Assembly (NCBI GenBank): GCA_039105265.1
Contig: JAPFFF010000020.1
Location: forward strand, 947,001-1,011,000
From: Tritrichomonas musculus
Taxonomy: Eukaryota > Parabasalia > Tritrichomonadida > Tritrichomonadidae
DNA: 64,000 nucleotides
Direction of reading: 5' to 3'
Part shown: positions 1 through 8,705 of the stretch, piece by piece
How positions within the stretch are numbered: position 1 is the first letter of the stretch
Layout of the letters: the number at the start of each line of letters is the position of its first letter
Program-made: the position numbers and the translations under genes
The notes under the pieces: generated by a model
Database searches by the model: none
Seen by the model: only the letters and a program-made list of their open reading frames with translations
Told to the model about the DNA's origin: nothing

Positions 1-620
1 TTATAATGTCTTGTCTTGGTTAATAGTCTAAGGAATTCTGTATTATTATGTGTTAACAAATCGCTTCCTGCACAGTCATCCAATATTATTAGTGTGTTAT
101 ATGGGTAAGAAGAGGTTTGGTATTTTACTAACTTATTGGCTATATATACTATCCTATCATCTATTTCTTGGAGGGAGTGCTTGTTTATAAGTCTCTGCAT
201 TTCTTCATTTGTCTCTTTCATTTTTGATAATACATGTTTAACCATTGCGTAATATTTTATTTTTCTTTTGAGGTGTTTCTTTAGGTAATCCATCAATTGG
301 GCTTCGTTAAGATATACTATTGGTGTCTTTACTTCTTTACTCATTGCCTCAGCCGTTTTGTCCATTTTGCCACTTGTTGAGCAAAATATTATTTTTTGAT
401 AGTACGGGTGCTTAAATAGACGTTCAGTAATTAGTATGTGAGACCACAACCAATAACTTTTTCCAGCACCAGGACGTCCAATAAGAAATATAATTCCATT
501 CGTACTAAATGGATAGGAAGGATGGAGAGGTTTCATCAATGCTGCCTCTATCTCTTTCTGGTTCTTCTTCATTGTCTTTTGGATTAAGGACTCTACTTCT
601 TTCATTATTTGTTTAGACAT
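1..620 (-). CDS. Maverick A32/HerA-FtsK-type packaging ATPase, cut by window edge
   Basis: About 206 residues are visible from an ATG at 618-620. A Walker A loop (GRPGAGKS, residues 48-55) and a Walker B strand followed by acidic residues (LIILDDCAG) mark it as the DNA-packaging ATPase of the Polinton/adenovirus-like virion module, which in the family pumps element DNA into capsids. It is clearly homologous to the protein at 10,882-11,748: shared stretches include HPYYQKIIFCS, SSYPYNTL and LLTKTRHYN. It starts 10 bases downstream of the integrase stop, so the genes are packed as in a virus. The 3' part lies outside the window. Confidence 0.85.
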   Translation of the reverse strand, partial: MSKQIMKEVESLIQKTMKKNQKEIEAALMKPLHPSYPFSTNGIIFLIGRPGAGKSYWLWSHILITERLFKHPYYQKIIFCSTSGKMDKTAEAMSKEVKTPIVYLNEAQLMDYLKKHLKRKIKYYAMVKHVLSKMKETNEEMQRLINKHSLQEIDDRIVYIANKLVKYQTSSYPYNTLIILDDCAGSDLLTHNNTEFLRLLTKTRHY

Positions 621-630
621 TTAATATTCG

Positions 631-1716
631 TTAAATCCACTTTTTTATTCCATTGGGTATATTTTTCTTCTTTGACCAGTAATCCACTTCAAGATTAGAT
701 AGCTTTGTTGGCGCACCTTCTCGTAAATTTTTAGCCGGTATGATGTCTTCTGTACCTTCGCTGTATTTAATTTTATATTTGTTCTTTGTTGTATCATAAG
801 AAATAATCTTCTCCACAATACCTCTCTTGCCTCCCTTAAGTGTTTGTGCAATATTTTTATTTGTTGTTTTGATTAACCTATAACCAGGGAGTTTGTCTAT
901 TGACTCATCTTTGGACTTAATTATAAATTGGTTTCCAGCCTTTGAATCAACTATATATGCTTCCTTGCTTACCTTGTTCCTGCGCTTCGAAAATGGCTCC
1001 TTGGCTTGAATAATTCTAACTCTATCATTTGGCTTAAAGTCATATGGATTGTTTTGCGACTTGGTTTTTACATATTCTTTTTCATCTTTCTCCGTCATCT
1101 CGTTTGGTATCTTATAGTCCAATGACTTGTGGGGAGAATTGTTGTATGAATCTATTAAACTATCCATTTCTTTCTCATTGATGAACCTGTTCTCGCCTAC
1201 CATGTCTCTAATCGTTCTCATAAACCTATTTATGATACCTAGTACATTATGATTATTATCCTCGGTAGTAGTGTAAACAATATTTTTGGTCTTCATCAAC
1301 TGCAATACATCATTGGACAAGTAAGCAGCATCCTGGTCTGATGTTATCGAATAGACATCTGGCTCGTCCTCAAAAAATTTATTTAATGCCTGGGCTACCT
1401 CTTTAGCACCTTTCCCCTTCATTGGATAACAATATGCTTTTCTTGTGTTAATATTAATTAGCATCAAATAGTTGAGACCATCCTTTGTCTTATTATTGAT
1501 GAATGTGTCCATTTGATATCCCCCAGAGTGTTTAGAATAGATATTCATAAACTTTGCCTTTGGTACCTTTACATCATGTACTATCTTCCTTAAATAATCT
1601 AATGCGGCTTCTTCTGTGAATCCATATCGTTTTGCGAGTGGAACAAATTTAGAGGCAGATCTCCAAGGAAAAAAAGAATGAAGCTCATTAATTGTCTTAA
1701 AATGCTTTTTGTTCAT
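631..1716 (-). CDS. Maverick retroviral-type integrase (rve/DDE family)
   Basis: 361 residues. The catalytic RNase H-like core starts near residue 68 (QMDTF) with the second acidic region near 126 (SDQDAAYL) and the conserved helix IINRFMRTIRD near 170-180; NNSPHKSL is the usual post-core signature. A basic SH3-like C-terminal domain (RVRIIQAKEPF, then VSKEAYIVD) follows, as in other element integrases that bind DNA ends. The protein at 9,717-10,871 is a clear homologue over the whole length. It lies 11 bases downstream of the capsid-type gene. Known for the family: integrates linear element DNA and makes a 5-6 bp target duplication. Confidence 0.88.
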   Translation of the reverse strand: MNKKHFKTINELHSFFPWRSASKFVPLAKRYGFTEEAALDYLRKIVHDVKVPKAKFMNIYSKHSGGYQMDTFINNKTKDGLNYLMLININTRKAYCYPMKGKGAKEVAQALNKFFEDEPDVYSITSDQDAAYLSNDVLQLMKTKNIVYTTTEDNNHNVLGIINRFMRTIRDMVGENRFINEKEMDSLIDSYNNSPHKSLDYKIPNEMTEKDEKEYVKTKSQNNPYDFKPNDRVRIIQAKEPFSKRRNKVSKEAYIVDSKAGNQFIIKSKDESIDKLPGYRLIKTTNKNIAQTLKGGKRGIVEKIISYDTTKNKYKIKYSEGTEDIIPAKNLREGAPTKLSNLEVDYWSKKKNIPNGIKKWI

Positions 1717-1727
1717 TTAAATTAGTC

Positions 1728-2978
1728 TTAAACATACATCAATTTCTTATTGAATGGCATGAATTGCATCTCAATATAAAATGTTTCATTATTTGGTATC
1801 TTTACTGGTATCTGATTATGACGCCCTGAATAGAATTCTACCCAAAATCTTTGATCAGTTGAATTTAGCTTGAAGTATTTGATTGGGTTAAATATAACTT
1901 TACTATTTCCTAAATATCCTTTTGATGATTGTTCTGCTATTGATGAATATATTTTACAACTAACTCTATCCCACACGTCCTCAAATTGTATTTCTCTCAT
2001 CCATATACCTTCATATCTCACTATATTTTCTTTTTTGTCTTCAATAGGATTCTCTAAGTCCATGTATTTGTTTGGATTATTTTGAAAAGGTTCAAAACCA
2101 ACATTAAATACATCTGCTAAATCATAAATAGCATTAATAGAATTATCTTGTATTCCATTTTTAAAAGGTCTTATGCGAAAGCTAATTGATAAATCAACAT
2201 AAAATGGATTATTTTCATCTTCATTTAACTTTGAATACATTATTTCAATAAATTTCTTTTTGTTATAATCATAATATCCATCCATACCAACATCCTTTAA
2301 ATCAAAAACAGGTTGTCCAACTAATTTTTTTGATTCCTCTAATTCATCAATTTTTCTTCTTAAATCCCAGCTCTCATTTATTAAATTTTGCTTCTGAAGT
2401 GTTTTTTGTGCGATTTCATCTAAGTTCGTACTATTTGCTATTTCGATATCAAGTTGTAGTGTTTCATCCATTTTCTTATTGATATCTTCTTCTAATTTCT
2501 CTTTTTGTTTATCAATAGATGAATGAAGAAATTTATTTAATGCAATTGGAGCAACATTATATTTTTCAAACTCTGTTCTTAAGAAATACCTCAAATCACT
2601 TAATATTTCTCTTAAATCTTTTTCTGTAGGAATCCAAGAAATTACATCATAAAATAATTCTGATTTCCTATCATTTGGAATAGATAAATAAAGATCATCA
2701 TATGTTTGATTTGGGTTGTTTAGCTTTAAGTCATCATAATCTTTTTTATAATACTTTCTGATTCCTATTGTATATGATATTTTTCTTCTTCTACAATTTG
2801 TCCATATATTTCTTACGCCTATTATTGATTCCCCTCTATTTGAAGTAACCCAATCTTGAGGATAATTAAAATAAAAACGATTAGGTCTTGTTTTATCTCG
2901 TTCCCCATCTTCTAAAAAATATACATATTCAATTGGAATAGGTGTTTGTTCTTCTGTCGGATTAAGTGTTGGATACAT
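1728..2978 (-). CDS. Maverick capsid-type protein (probable minor/penton jelly-roll)
   Basis: About 416 residues from the Met that begins MYPTLNPTEEQTP. The frame is open further upstream (to 3023), but the same MYPTL start is conserved in the copy at 15-16 kb, so I prefer 2978. Homologous to the proteins at 8,706-9,710 and 15,225-16,301: all have a YFLEDG/YFLEDA box, NRYYFNFP-like segment, GES-I-GVR, a central region with coiled-coil potential (QKEKLEEDINKKMDE), and a C-terminal block with VWDR, CKIYSS, KYFKLNS-DQRFW and EMQF. The last block also matches the 113-residue protein at 42,931-43,272. Position beside integrase and ATPase and the beta-rich look suggest a capsid subunit; the fold itself is inferred. 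Confidence 0.55.
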   Translation of the reverse strand: MYPTLNPTEEQTPIPIEYVYFLEDGERDKTRPNRFYFNYPQDWVTSNRGESIIGVRNIWTNCRRRKISYTIGIRKYYKKDYDDLKLNNPNQTYDDLYLSIPNDRKSELFYDVISWIPTEKDLREILSDLRYFLRTEFEKYNVAPIALNKFLHSSIDKQKEKLEEDINKKMDETLQLDIEIANSTNLDEIAQKTLQKQNLINESWDLRRKIDELEESKKLVGQPVFDLKDVGMDGYYDYNKKKFIEIMYSKLNEDENNPFYVDLSISFRIRPFKNGIQDNSINAIYDLADVFNVGFEPFQNNPNKYMDLENPIEDKKENIVRYEGIWMREIQFEDVWDRVSCKIYSSIAEQSSKGYLGNSKVIFNPIKYFKLNSTDQRFWVEFYSGRHNQIPVKIPNNETFYIEMQFMPFNKKLMYV

Positions 2979-3274
2979 TTTTATAAAAATATTAAAATAT
3001 AAAAACAAAAGTGCAAAAACCAACCCTGAGAGGCCTTTTTCTGAATTACTTATAAAAGAGATCTACTCCAAATGAAATCCTTATTGAAAGGAGCCGTCCG
3101 TTAACTAGGGGAAGTTAATGGCCTCGATCAGGAAGATGGAAACTTAACTCAATAAGTTTTTTGTTTGCGGAATAATTGTTAACGAACAACTCACAACTTA
3201 GCCACAAATCCAAGTTTTCACAGATTTCACTCAAAGTCCACTCTTTCTCATAACTCAGAAAAAATGCGTTCCGG

Positions 3275-3338
3275 ATATATGTCGAACCTAGGATGTTAGG
3301 TAGGGAGTTTAACCATTACGACACACGCATAGACAAAG
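3275..3338 (-). other. tRNA-like relic with B-box
   Basis: On the minus strand the segment opens with GCGTGTG, has an A-box-like TAATGGTTAA and a B-box-like GGTTCGA, and closes with a piece ending GGAACGC that can pair with the start. A clean cloverleaf cannot be drawn, so this is a decayed tRNA gene or tRNA-derived repeat, not a functional tRNA. Confidence 0.3.
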
Positions 3339-3461
3339 ATGGAAACACGATTTTGATTAAATATAAAACCAAGTAAATATTGAAATATATAATAATAACT
3401 CAAATAATATATTCAGAATTTAGTTTTAAAAATAAACCATCCAAAAATATTCTTGTATGGG

Positions 3462-3528
3462 GTCATAGCTCAATGGAAATATTTGGTGGAAAGTTACATG
3501 GTTCGAAAAATAGAAAGTCCGACATTTT
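3462..3528 (+). other. tRNA-like relic
   Basis: Contains GTCATAGCTCAATGG (A-box-like) and, 30 bases on, GGTTCGAA (B-box-like) followed by AAGTCCGAC. The acceptor ends do not pair well. Likely a tRNA pseudogene or fragment. Confidence 0.3.
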
Positions 3529-4159
3529 TTATAAAAATTAATTTTAATAAATTATAACCATAACCTTGTAAAAATAATAAAAAATTTTATCTATCAATTT
3601 ATTAATAAAATTTTCTTTAACAAATATTATAATTTTAAAGGAAAAAATTTTATTTCTCAAATTTGGATGAAAATTTTGGAAATTCAGTAATGCTCAATGT
3701 AGTGCAATGAAGTGCAATGTAGTGCAATATTGCGCAATACAAAAATTTAAATTCAAAAAGTGGAACAAAAATTTTGAAAAATTAATTAAAATTCATAACA
3801 AAATAATAAAAATTTAAATTCAAAAAGTGAAAAATAATATTAAAATATCTTGATGTCTAGTTAACTTTTAAAGAATATTTTTATAAAATCTTTTCAAAAT
3901 ATTTGAGAGAAAAAAATATACTTCTGGCATAAAAATATTTGAGAGAAAATATTAACTCAATTTCTACTCAATATTTCGAGGTCGTGCCTATACAAGAAAT
4001 ACCGTATTTTTGGGTGTAGAATTCAAAAAACACCATTAGAAAGCTCAAAAACTACTCCATACCTTGGAAATGACATTGGTGGAATAGTGAAAGTAGATAG
4101 GGTATACTTACGATAGGTTTTCAGAGGGTATTTGGCAAACAAAATAATACTAACACTTT

Positions 4160-4462
4160 TTACTCAAATATCTTATGGTGCTCATCAAAACATCTATATC
4201 TTGGTGCATCTCTTTCTCTTTCCCGATCATAATCATTATTGTATTTTAAGACTGCTGCACGTCTAAACTTAGCATATCTAAAACCACTAAATTTGTTTCT
4301 TTCGTCCAAAACCTCAATTATAACATATCCATTAGAATCACATGTCCTGACGTCTTTAAAGGAATCATAAACTTGTTGGGTTTCACGAGAAGTATAAATA
4401 GGATTTCTTAGAGTAAACTGTTTATATTGGGTCATAATCTTTAAATCTGATGGTATGGTCAT
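4160..4462 (-). CDS. Unrecognised 100-residue Maverick-associated ORF
   Basis: Not recognised. A charged, soluble-looking 100-residue protein with a basic/acidic run RERERDAPRYR near the C-terminus and no membrane segment. Its start codon is only 5 bases from the edge of the 223-bp repeat at 4,468, and a partial copy of that repeat lies just past its stop. It could be a small terminal gene of family X or a chance ORF; amino-acid composition favours a real gene. Confidence 0.45.
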   Translation of the reverse strand: MTIPSDLKIMTQYKQFTLRNPIYTSRETQQVYDSFKDVRTCDSNGYVIIEVLDERNKFSGFRYAKFRRAAVLKYNNDYDRERERDAPRYRCFDEHHKIFE

Positions 4463-4467
4463 TTGTA

Positions 4468-4690
4468 TAGTGTTGTATAAAAAATTAATAGAAATTTAAA
4501 AATGTGACAGTGTACTTGGCCTTGATGGATAAAGGTGGGAAGTTAGTGAAAAAAGAGGCTGTGTACTTACGATAGGTTTTTCAGTAGGTATTTGGCCGGG
4601 TAGCGAGGCCCAAGTGAAGGCGTACCTGAGCTTGGTGGCGAAGCGTGTAGGCGGTGGTGAAGTATGAGACACCGCCTATACTTAACTACT
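4468..4690 (+). repeat. 223-bp dispersed repeat, copy 1
   Basis: Runs from TAGTGTTGTATAAAA to TATACTTAACTACT. Copy 2 at 16,345-16,567 has the same length and orientation and is highly similar; a partial copy is at 4,069-4,138. The ends are weakly inverted (TAGTGTTGTATA against TAGTTAAGTATA). Both full copies lie directly 5' of a minus-strand Maverick gene. It may be the terminal repeat of family X or a short non-autonomous element. No target duplication is obvious. Confidence 0.75.
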
Positions 4691-7600
4691 CCAGCACGTA
4701 AACGATGATATTCAGCTTCATTGGTAATAGTCATTGGCAAATGATTCACTTTACAGAACTTCTTGAGCTGGATTCTTAAACGAGTAACCTTATCATCATC
4801 AGCCGCACGAAGGCTATTACATACTTCACAAGCAAGTTTGCAATTGGATAATTCATGACCTATTTCATTATTGATTCGATCTAATGTTGGCTTATTAGTC
4901 CATGAGAAGTGCTCGCCACAAAGATGACATTTACCTAATTCTGGGTCTTCATATATCTTCATGAATGCATCGAAATCAGCTTCAGAAACACATTTAGAAA
5001 GGTTTCTTAAAGGTTTGGGCTGCTTACTTTTCTCTTGCTTAGCATTCCATTTCTCATCTTGGGTATAATATGAATTGACCTTATATGTCCACCATTCTTT
5101 GGTTGGCTTGAATGTATTCTTTGAATTCAAAACACCATAATCATAGTCAATATCAAAATTCTTATAAGCCATTGCATACTTGATTTCAGATGCATTACGT
5201 GATAAAGAAAGATTAGAGAGCATGTCAATACCATATTTAGCATTCAATTCAATGAGATTATCAATAGGTTTGATCATCATTTCAACATCATTATCATTAT
5301 ATGCTAACAGATATTCCCATCTGTCAACGAATCTTTTGGAATCTTCAAGATATTCTTCATATTCTTTATTTGATAATGCATTCTTTTGATTGAGATAGCT
5401 ATGGAAATCTTTATGTTTGAATGGTTCAGACTTACTTAGGACATCATCAAAGTTCTTACTATTTACAGCTTCATATGGGAATGTACCTTTAACAGAATTC
5501 TCTGCACCACCAAAGTCAACACCAAATTGTTTAAGAGTACCTCCACTGATGAATGCTTGAGCATCAATGAAACGTAATCCAATCACACCTTTATCAGTTG
5601 ATGTTTTGAGAATGAATTGCTTCAAAGATGATGTAGTACCAATTAAAGAACTGTTATCAACCTTCCATTGCATATCATGATGAGTATAATTGAAATATTC
5701 TTTAAAGAGATTGCTATCAAATTTTGCAGAATTAAATCCCAAAACTGGTACATCAAGGAGACCTTTATCAAACTTTTTAATGGCTTCGACATCAGAAATT
5801 TTGAGCATATCTTTCATTAATTGAACCTTATCATCAACTATTTCATAAGCTTGCTCAAACATAAATGTAAGCCATTCTGGAATGAAATCTTTGGATCTAG
5901 CATCGAAATGTCTGGTTAACAAACCTTTGGAAGACTTGATGCAACAGCTTGCAGACAATGGAAGCAAACGACTATTGATTACAGTAGATTTACCAGTAGA
6001 TTCATTAACAGATTGCTCCATGGTTTCGAAATCATAGGTTATGTAATATCTCTGAGGTTGCCATTTAAGATCATGTGCTACACAATATTCGTAAACTGGA
6101 TGATTCAAAATATGTGGACAATATGGCATGCTAACTCTTTCAGGAATGTAATTCTTATGAAACTTTCCATCACAATGTGCTTTATGGATCTCCATTCTCT
6201 TTGGATTCTTTCCACGGATTGCATACGATTTGCATTTGGGACATATCCAAATATTAGTTAATGATTCTGCATTAGTGATATACATAATATGGATGACATT
6301 ACCTTGACTAAAGAGTAAAGCATTAAAAGGATTTCCAAATTTCTCATCATACCATTGCTGATCAATATCATAACGATTACTTTCTTTGTCATAGCAATAG
6401 ATGTTAACATTGATTTGATGCTTCTTTGCAGACTCTTTCATTTCATCTAACGTCATACCATTGAATGATTTAAGTAATGCTTGGGCAGCTTTGGTAGGTC
6501 TAGTAGTATATTCGGCACCATGATCTTTGCAGAAGAGTTTACGAGCAGCACTAGTACGATCTTTAAGATAGTACTTCTCAGTCTTTGATAGCTTTTGATC
6601 TAAACATATTGCTAAGAATCTATACCAACATAATCCATCATCTTCATTGTCTGTGATTATAAATTTTGATTTAAAGAACTCAACTGGAAGGTCATCAATC
6701 TTACCAGAAATCTTAACTAATCTTGAAACAGTGAATGCAACATTTGAAACATAAATGAGTTTGACATTGGAAGCTGTAGTTGAATGATTATGAAGATTAG
6801 ATTCAATATAGTACTTGACTCTATCTAAATCTGTTGAAAATTGGATTACAATTGGAATGGTATCATCAAGTTTGACTTTGGTAGCAATGATTTCACGTGC
6901 TTCGTAATCAAACGTTGGATCTGATTCTGGAGATACATTCTTATCTGGAACCTCAAAGATACCTCCCATCTCAAATGTCAACTTGAATGGTTTACGTTCA
7001 CGCTTATATACAACATTCTCAAAATATTCTAACAATTCTTGGTTTTGGTTCTCAAACATTTTCTGTGAATATGGTTTAAGTTCAAGCATTTCTTTTGGTG
7101 CTAACGGTCTAAGTAGAACTGTTTGCTTACGTAAATCATCAAGCATTCTCTTGTAATTAGCTTTGGATGTATGGATTTGAGTATTTTCTTTTTCAATTTT
7201 CTCGTTAAAACGTTTACGAAGAATATCCCTAACCTTATCATTAACCTTATCTTTAACATTGAAATGCTTACGTTTAATGTAATTGAGATATGCTGAATCG
7301 TTGCTATCAATATATCTTTTTGGTGCTTTTGGATGCTTTGGAGCATGTGGGATTCCCAAATATTTGATTTCTGGTTGGAATGGAAGATTCATTAATTCAT
7401 TAATAGCTTCGGCTTCAATAGCTTCAGCTTCTTTCTTAGCATTATAACCCTTTGCAAACCAATATACACTACCATAAGTAGCATCACCATCATAACCCAT
7501 TTCATCAAGTTTGTCAACGATTATATCTAAAACATTGTCTGCAAAATTGCTATCAAATTCATCATCATATGGTGTATCATCAGCAATTGCTTCAAGAGTT

Positions 7601-7695
7601 TCTTCTGGAATTCCAAGCATTACACATAAATTCCATACGTCTTCAAATGATTGGTCATATATTTCTTGGGCGTCTCTAGCATTTTGTTGGCTCAT
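4567..7695 (-). CDS. Maverick protein-primed family B DNA polymerase, incomplete
   Basis: 1042-residue open frame; the last ~40 residues come from the inserted 223-bp repeat, so polymerase sequence proper ends near 4,691. N-terminal part: a candidate OTU-like cysteine protease region (ITDNEDDGLCWYRFLAICL, then HIMYI), and a zinc-ribbon-like CPKC...H...C. Then the 3'-5' exonuclease: Exo I YDFETM, Exo II GFNSAKFDSNLF, Exo III YNDNDVEMM. After it comes an HNH-type zinc finger: CHLC at 923-926, LDRIN 938-942, CEVCN 956-960. The N-terminus also shares NPxxW/KGxN-like features with the polymerase at 32,110-35,907 (for example MGYDGDATYGSVYWFAKGYN against KGYDGENNYNSMYWFVKGLN). Known role: replicates the element from a protein primer. 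Confidence 0.8.
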   Translation of the reverse strand: MSQQNARDAQEIYDQSFEDVWNLCVMLGIPEETLEAIADDTPYDDEFDSNFADNVLDIIVDKLDEMGYDGDATYGSVYWFAKGYNAKKEAEAIEAEAINELMNLPFQPEIKYLGIPHAPKHPKAPKRYIDSNDSAYLNYIKRKHFNVKDKVNDKVRDILRKRFNEKIEKENTQIHTSKANYKRMLDDLRKQTVLLRPLAPKEMLELKPYSQKMFENQNQELLEYFENVVYKRERKPFKLTFEMGGIFEVPDKNVSPESDPTFDYEAREIIATKVKLDDTIPIVIQFSTDLDRVKYYIESNLHNHSTTASNVKLIYVSNVAFTVSRLVKISGKIDDLPVEFFKSKFIITDNEDDGLCWYRFLAICLDQKLSKTEKYYLKDRTSAARKLFCKDHGAEYTTRPTKAAQALLKSFNGMTLDEMKESAKKHQINVNIYCYDKESNRYDIDQQWYDEKFGNPFNALLFSQGNVIHIMYITNAESLTNIWICPKCKSYAIRGKNPKRMEIHKAHCDGKFHKNYIPERVSMPYCPHILNHPVYEYCVAHDLKWQPQRYYITYDFETMEQSVNESTGKSTVINSRLLPLSASCCIKSSKGLLTRHFDARSKDFIPEWLTFMFEQAYEIVDDKVQLMKDMLKISDVEAIKKFDKGLLDVPVLGFNSAKFDSNLFKEYFNYTHHDMQWKVDNSSLIGTTSSLKQFILKTSTDKGVIGLRFIDAQAFISGGTLKQFGVDFGGAENSVKGTFPYEAVNSKNFDDVLSKSEPFKHKDFHSYLNQKNALSNKEYEEYLEDSKRFVDRWEYLLAYNDNDVEMMIKPIDNLIELNAKYGIDMLSNLSLSRNASEIKYAMAYKNFDIDYDYGVLNSKNTFKPTKEWWTYKVNSYYTQDEKWNAKQEKSKQPKPLRNLSKCVSEADFDAFMKIYEDPELGKCHLCGEHFSWTNKPTLDRINNEIGHELSNCKLACEVCNSLRAADDDKVTRLRIQLKKFCKVNHLPMTITNEAEYHRLRAGVVKYRRCLILHHRLHASPPSSGTPSLGPRYPAKYLLKNLS

Positions 7696-8027
7696 CTTTT
7701 CTTTACCCCTGCATTAAAAAAATTATCTCTTACAAAAAGTTTCATATCTTCCTGTACACCATTTTTTCATGAAAAACATCATCTTTTACATTCTCTTTTT
7801 GCATCAAAATGGGCCTGAATTCGGACATTATTTTTGGCCCCAAACCCCTTCAAAACACACGTTTTTGGGCACATTTTCTTAAATTCTACATTTTCCCAAA
7901 TTTGAGCTCCAAGTATTGAAACATGAATTCAAAAATGAATGCTAGAAGACAGGTGTACCCTCGTATTGAAAATCAGATCCGAAACTCAAGGCCAAAATAT
8001 CTTCCGGGAGCTGGCCCCATCTTATAA
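7696..8027. other. Divergent intergenic region of fragment Y
   Basis: Lies between the start of the minus-strand polymerase and the plus-strand virion genes. No ORF is supported. It holds CCCC/GGGG-containing words (GGGCC, GGCCCC, CCAAACCCC) unusual for the AT-rich surroundings, and a short palindrome CTACT...AGTAG near 8,029-8,046. It could carry both promoters. Confidence 0.4.
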
Positions 8028-8126
8028 CTACTAGAGTATATAGTAGACCAAGGACAAAAAAGGATTCATGATTGGAGGAGTTTAGTCAATGATGAAAATA
8101 TAGAAGAAGATGTTATTGATGACTAC

Positions 8127-8681
8127 TTGAAACTTCTATATGAAAAAGGAAAGAGATTGAATAAACAACCTGGTCAAAATGAGGCAGAGTTTGATAAAAA
8201 GAAAATATTAGTTTTACCTACTGCATTTTATACCCTCCTTTCTATAGCATATGAGACTAATGATAAAGAAAAAATACATGAACTGATGAAAAGTCCTATC
8301 TCAGGTAAAAAGTCATTTTCAAAGTTCGATAAAGTATTTGTCCCCATTTGCTCAGATGGAGAACATTGGATTTTATGTATTGTTCGATATTCAAAGAAAA
8401 TAATCGAATGCTATGACTCTGAGAATAAGTCAATGTCACCAGAGGTAAAGACACTTAATAAGTGGATCAATCTTTCAGCAACAGGTAATTTAAAAGCAAA
8501 ATATTATGATGTACCTAGTCAAAGGAATAACAAGGATTGTGGAGTGTTTCTAATGGAATCTTGTCGTACCTTTTTGCATGAAGGAAATGGTAAGTTTAAA
8601 CAACGCAATATGCCAGATATTAGAAAGAGAATACTTCGAGAACTTCAAAACAATGAATTAGAAACAGGTGTTGTATATTAA
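8127..8681 (+). CDS. Maverick C48/adenain-like cysteine protease
   Basis: 184 residues in the stated frame; there is no clear ATG, so the 5' limit is uncertain. The catalytic set is visible in order: His in GEHWILCIV (residue ~76), Asp in CYDSENK, Gln in PSQRNNK, Cys in DCGVFLMES (~140). This is the Ulp1/adenovirus-protease fold that in Polintons processes capsid precursors. The distance from His to Cys (about 64 residues) fits the family. It is first of a tightly packed plus-strand series, 24 bases before the capsid-type gene. The intact Maverick at 28-49 kb shows no recognisable C48 gene. Confidence 0.85.
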   Translation: MKLLYEKGKRLNKQPGQNEAEFDKKKILVLPTAFYTLLSIAYETNDKEKIHELMKSPISGKKSFSKFDKVFVPICSDGEHWILCIVRYSKKIIECYDSENKSMSPEVKTLNKWINLSATGNLKAKYYDVPSQRNNKDCGVFLMESCRTFLHEGNGKFKQRNMPDIRKRILRELQNNELETGVVY

Positions 8682-8705
8682 TAAAGACTTTTTATTCAAC
8701 TCGAA

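Larger units (their letters stand above)
2979..4159. other. Gene-poor stretch with tRNA-like relics
   Basis: No convincing ORF. It contains two degenerate tRNA-like segments (near 3,270-3,340 on minus, 3,462-3,528 on plus), short direct repeats of TAGTGCAATG-type units at 3,690-3,740, and at 4,069-4,138 a partial degenerate copy of the 223-bp repeat (shared ACTTACGATAGG then TATTTGGC). The rest is AT-rich sequence with nothing recognisable. Confidence 0.5.
1..4690 (-). mobile_element. Maverick/Polinton fragment X1 (broken)
   Basis: Minus-strand block holding packaging ATPase, integrase, a capsid-type protein and a 100-residue ORF, closed on the right by a 223-bp repeat. Seen: the gene order and its homology to the 8.7-11.7 kb block. 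Inferred: one element of a family (X) distinct from its neighbour, inserted in the polymerase gene of another Maverick. The left side runs out of the window. No matching terminal inverted repeat is visible, so the element cannot be called whole; it is an old, broken copy with at least two breaks at element level. Confidence 0.6.

Noticed and set aside
645-851. Alternative-frame ORF of 68 residues
   Set aside because: Shadow of the integrase on the same strand; no independent support.
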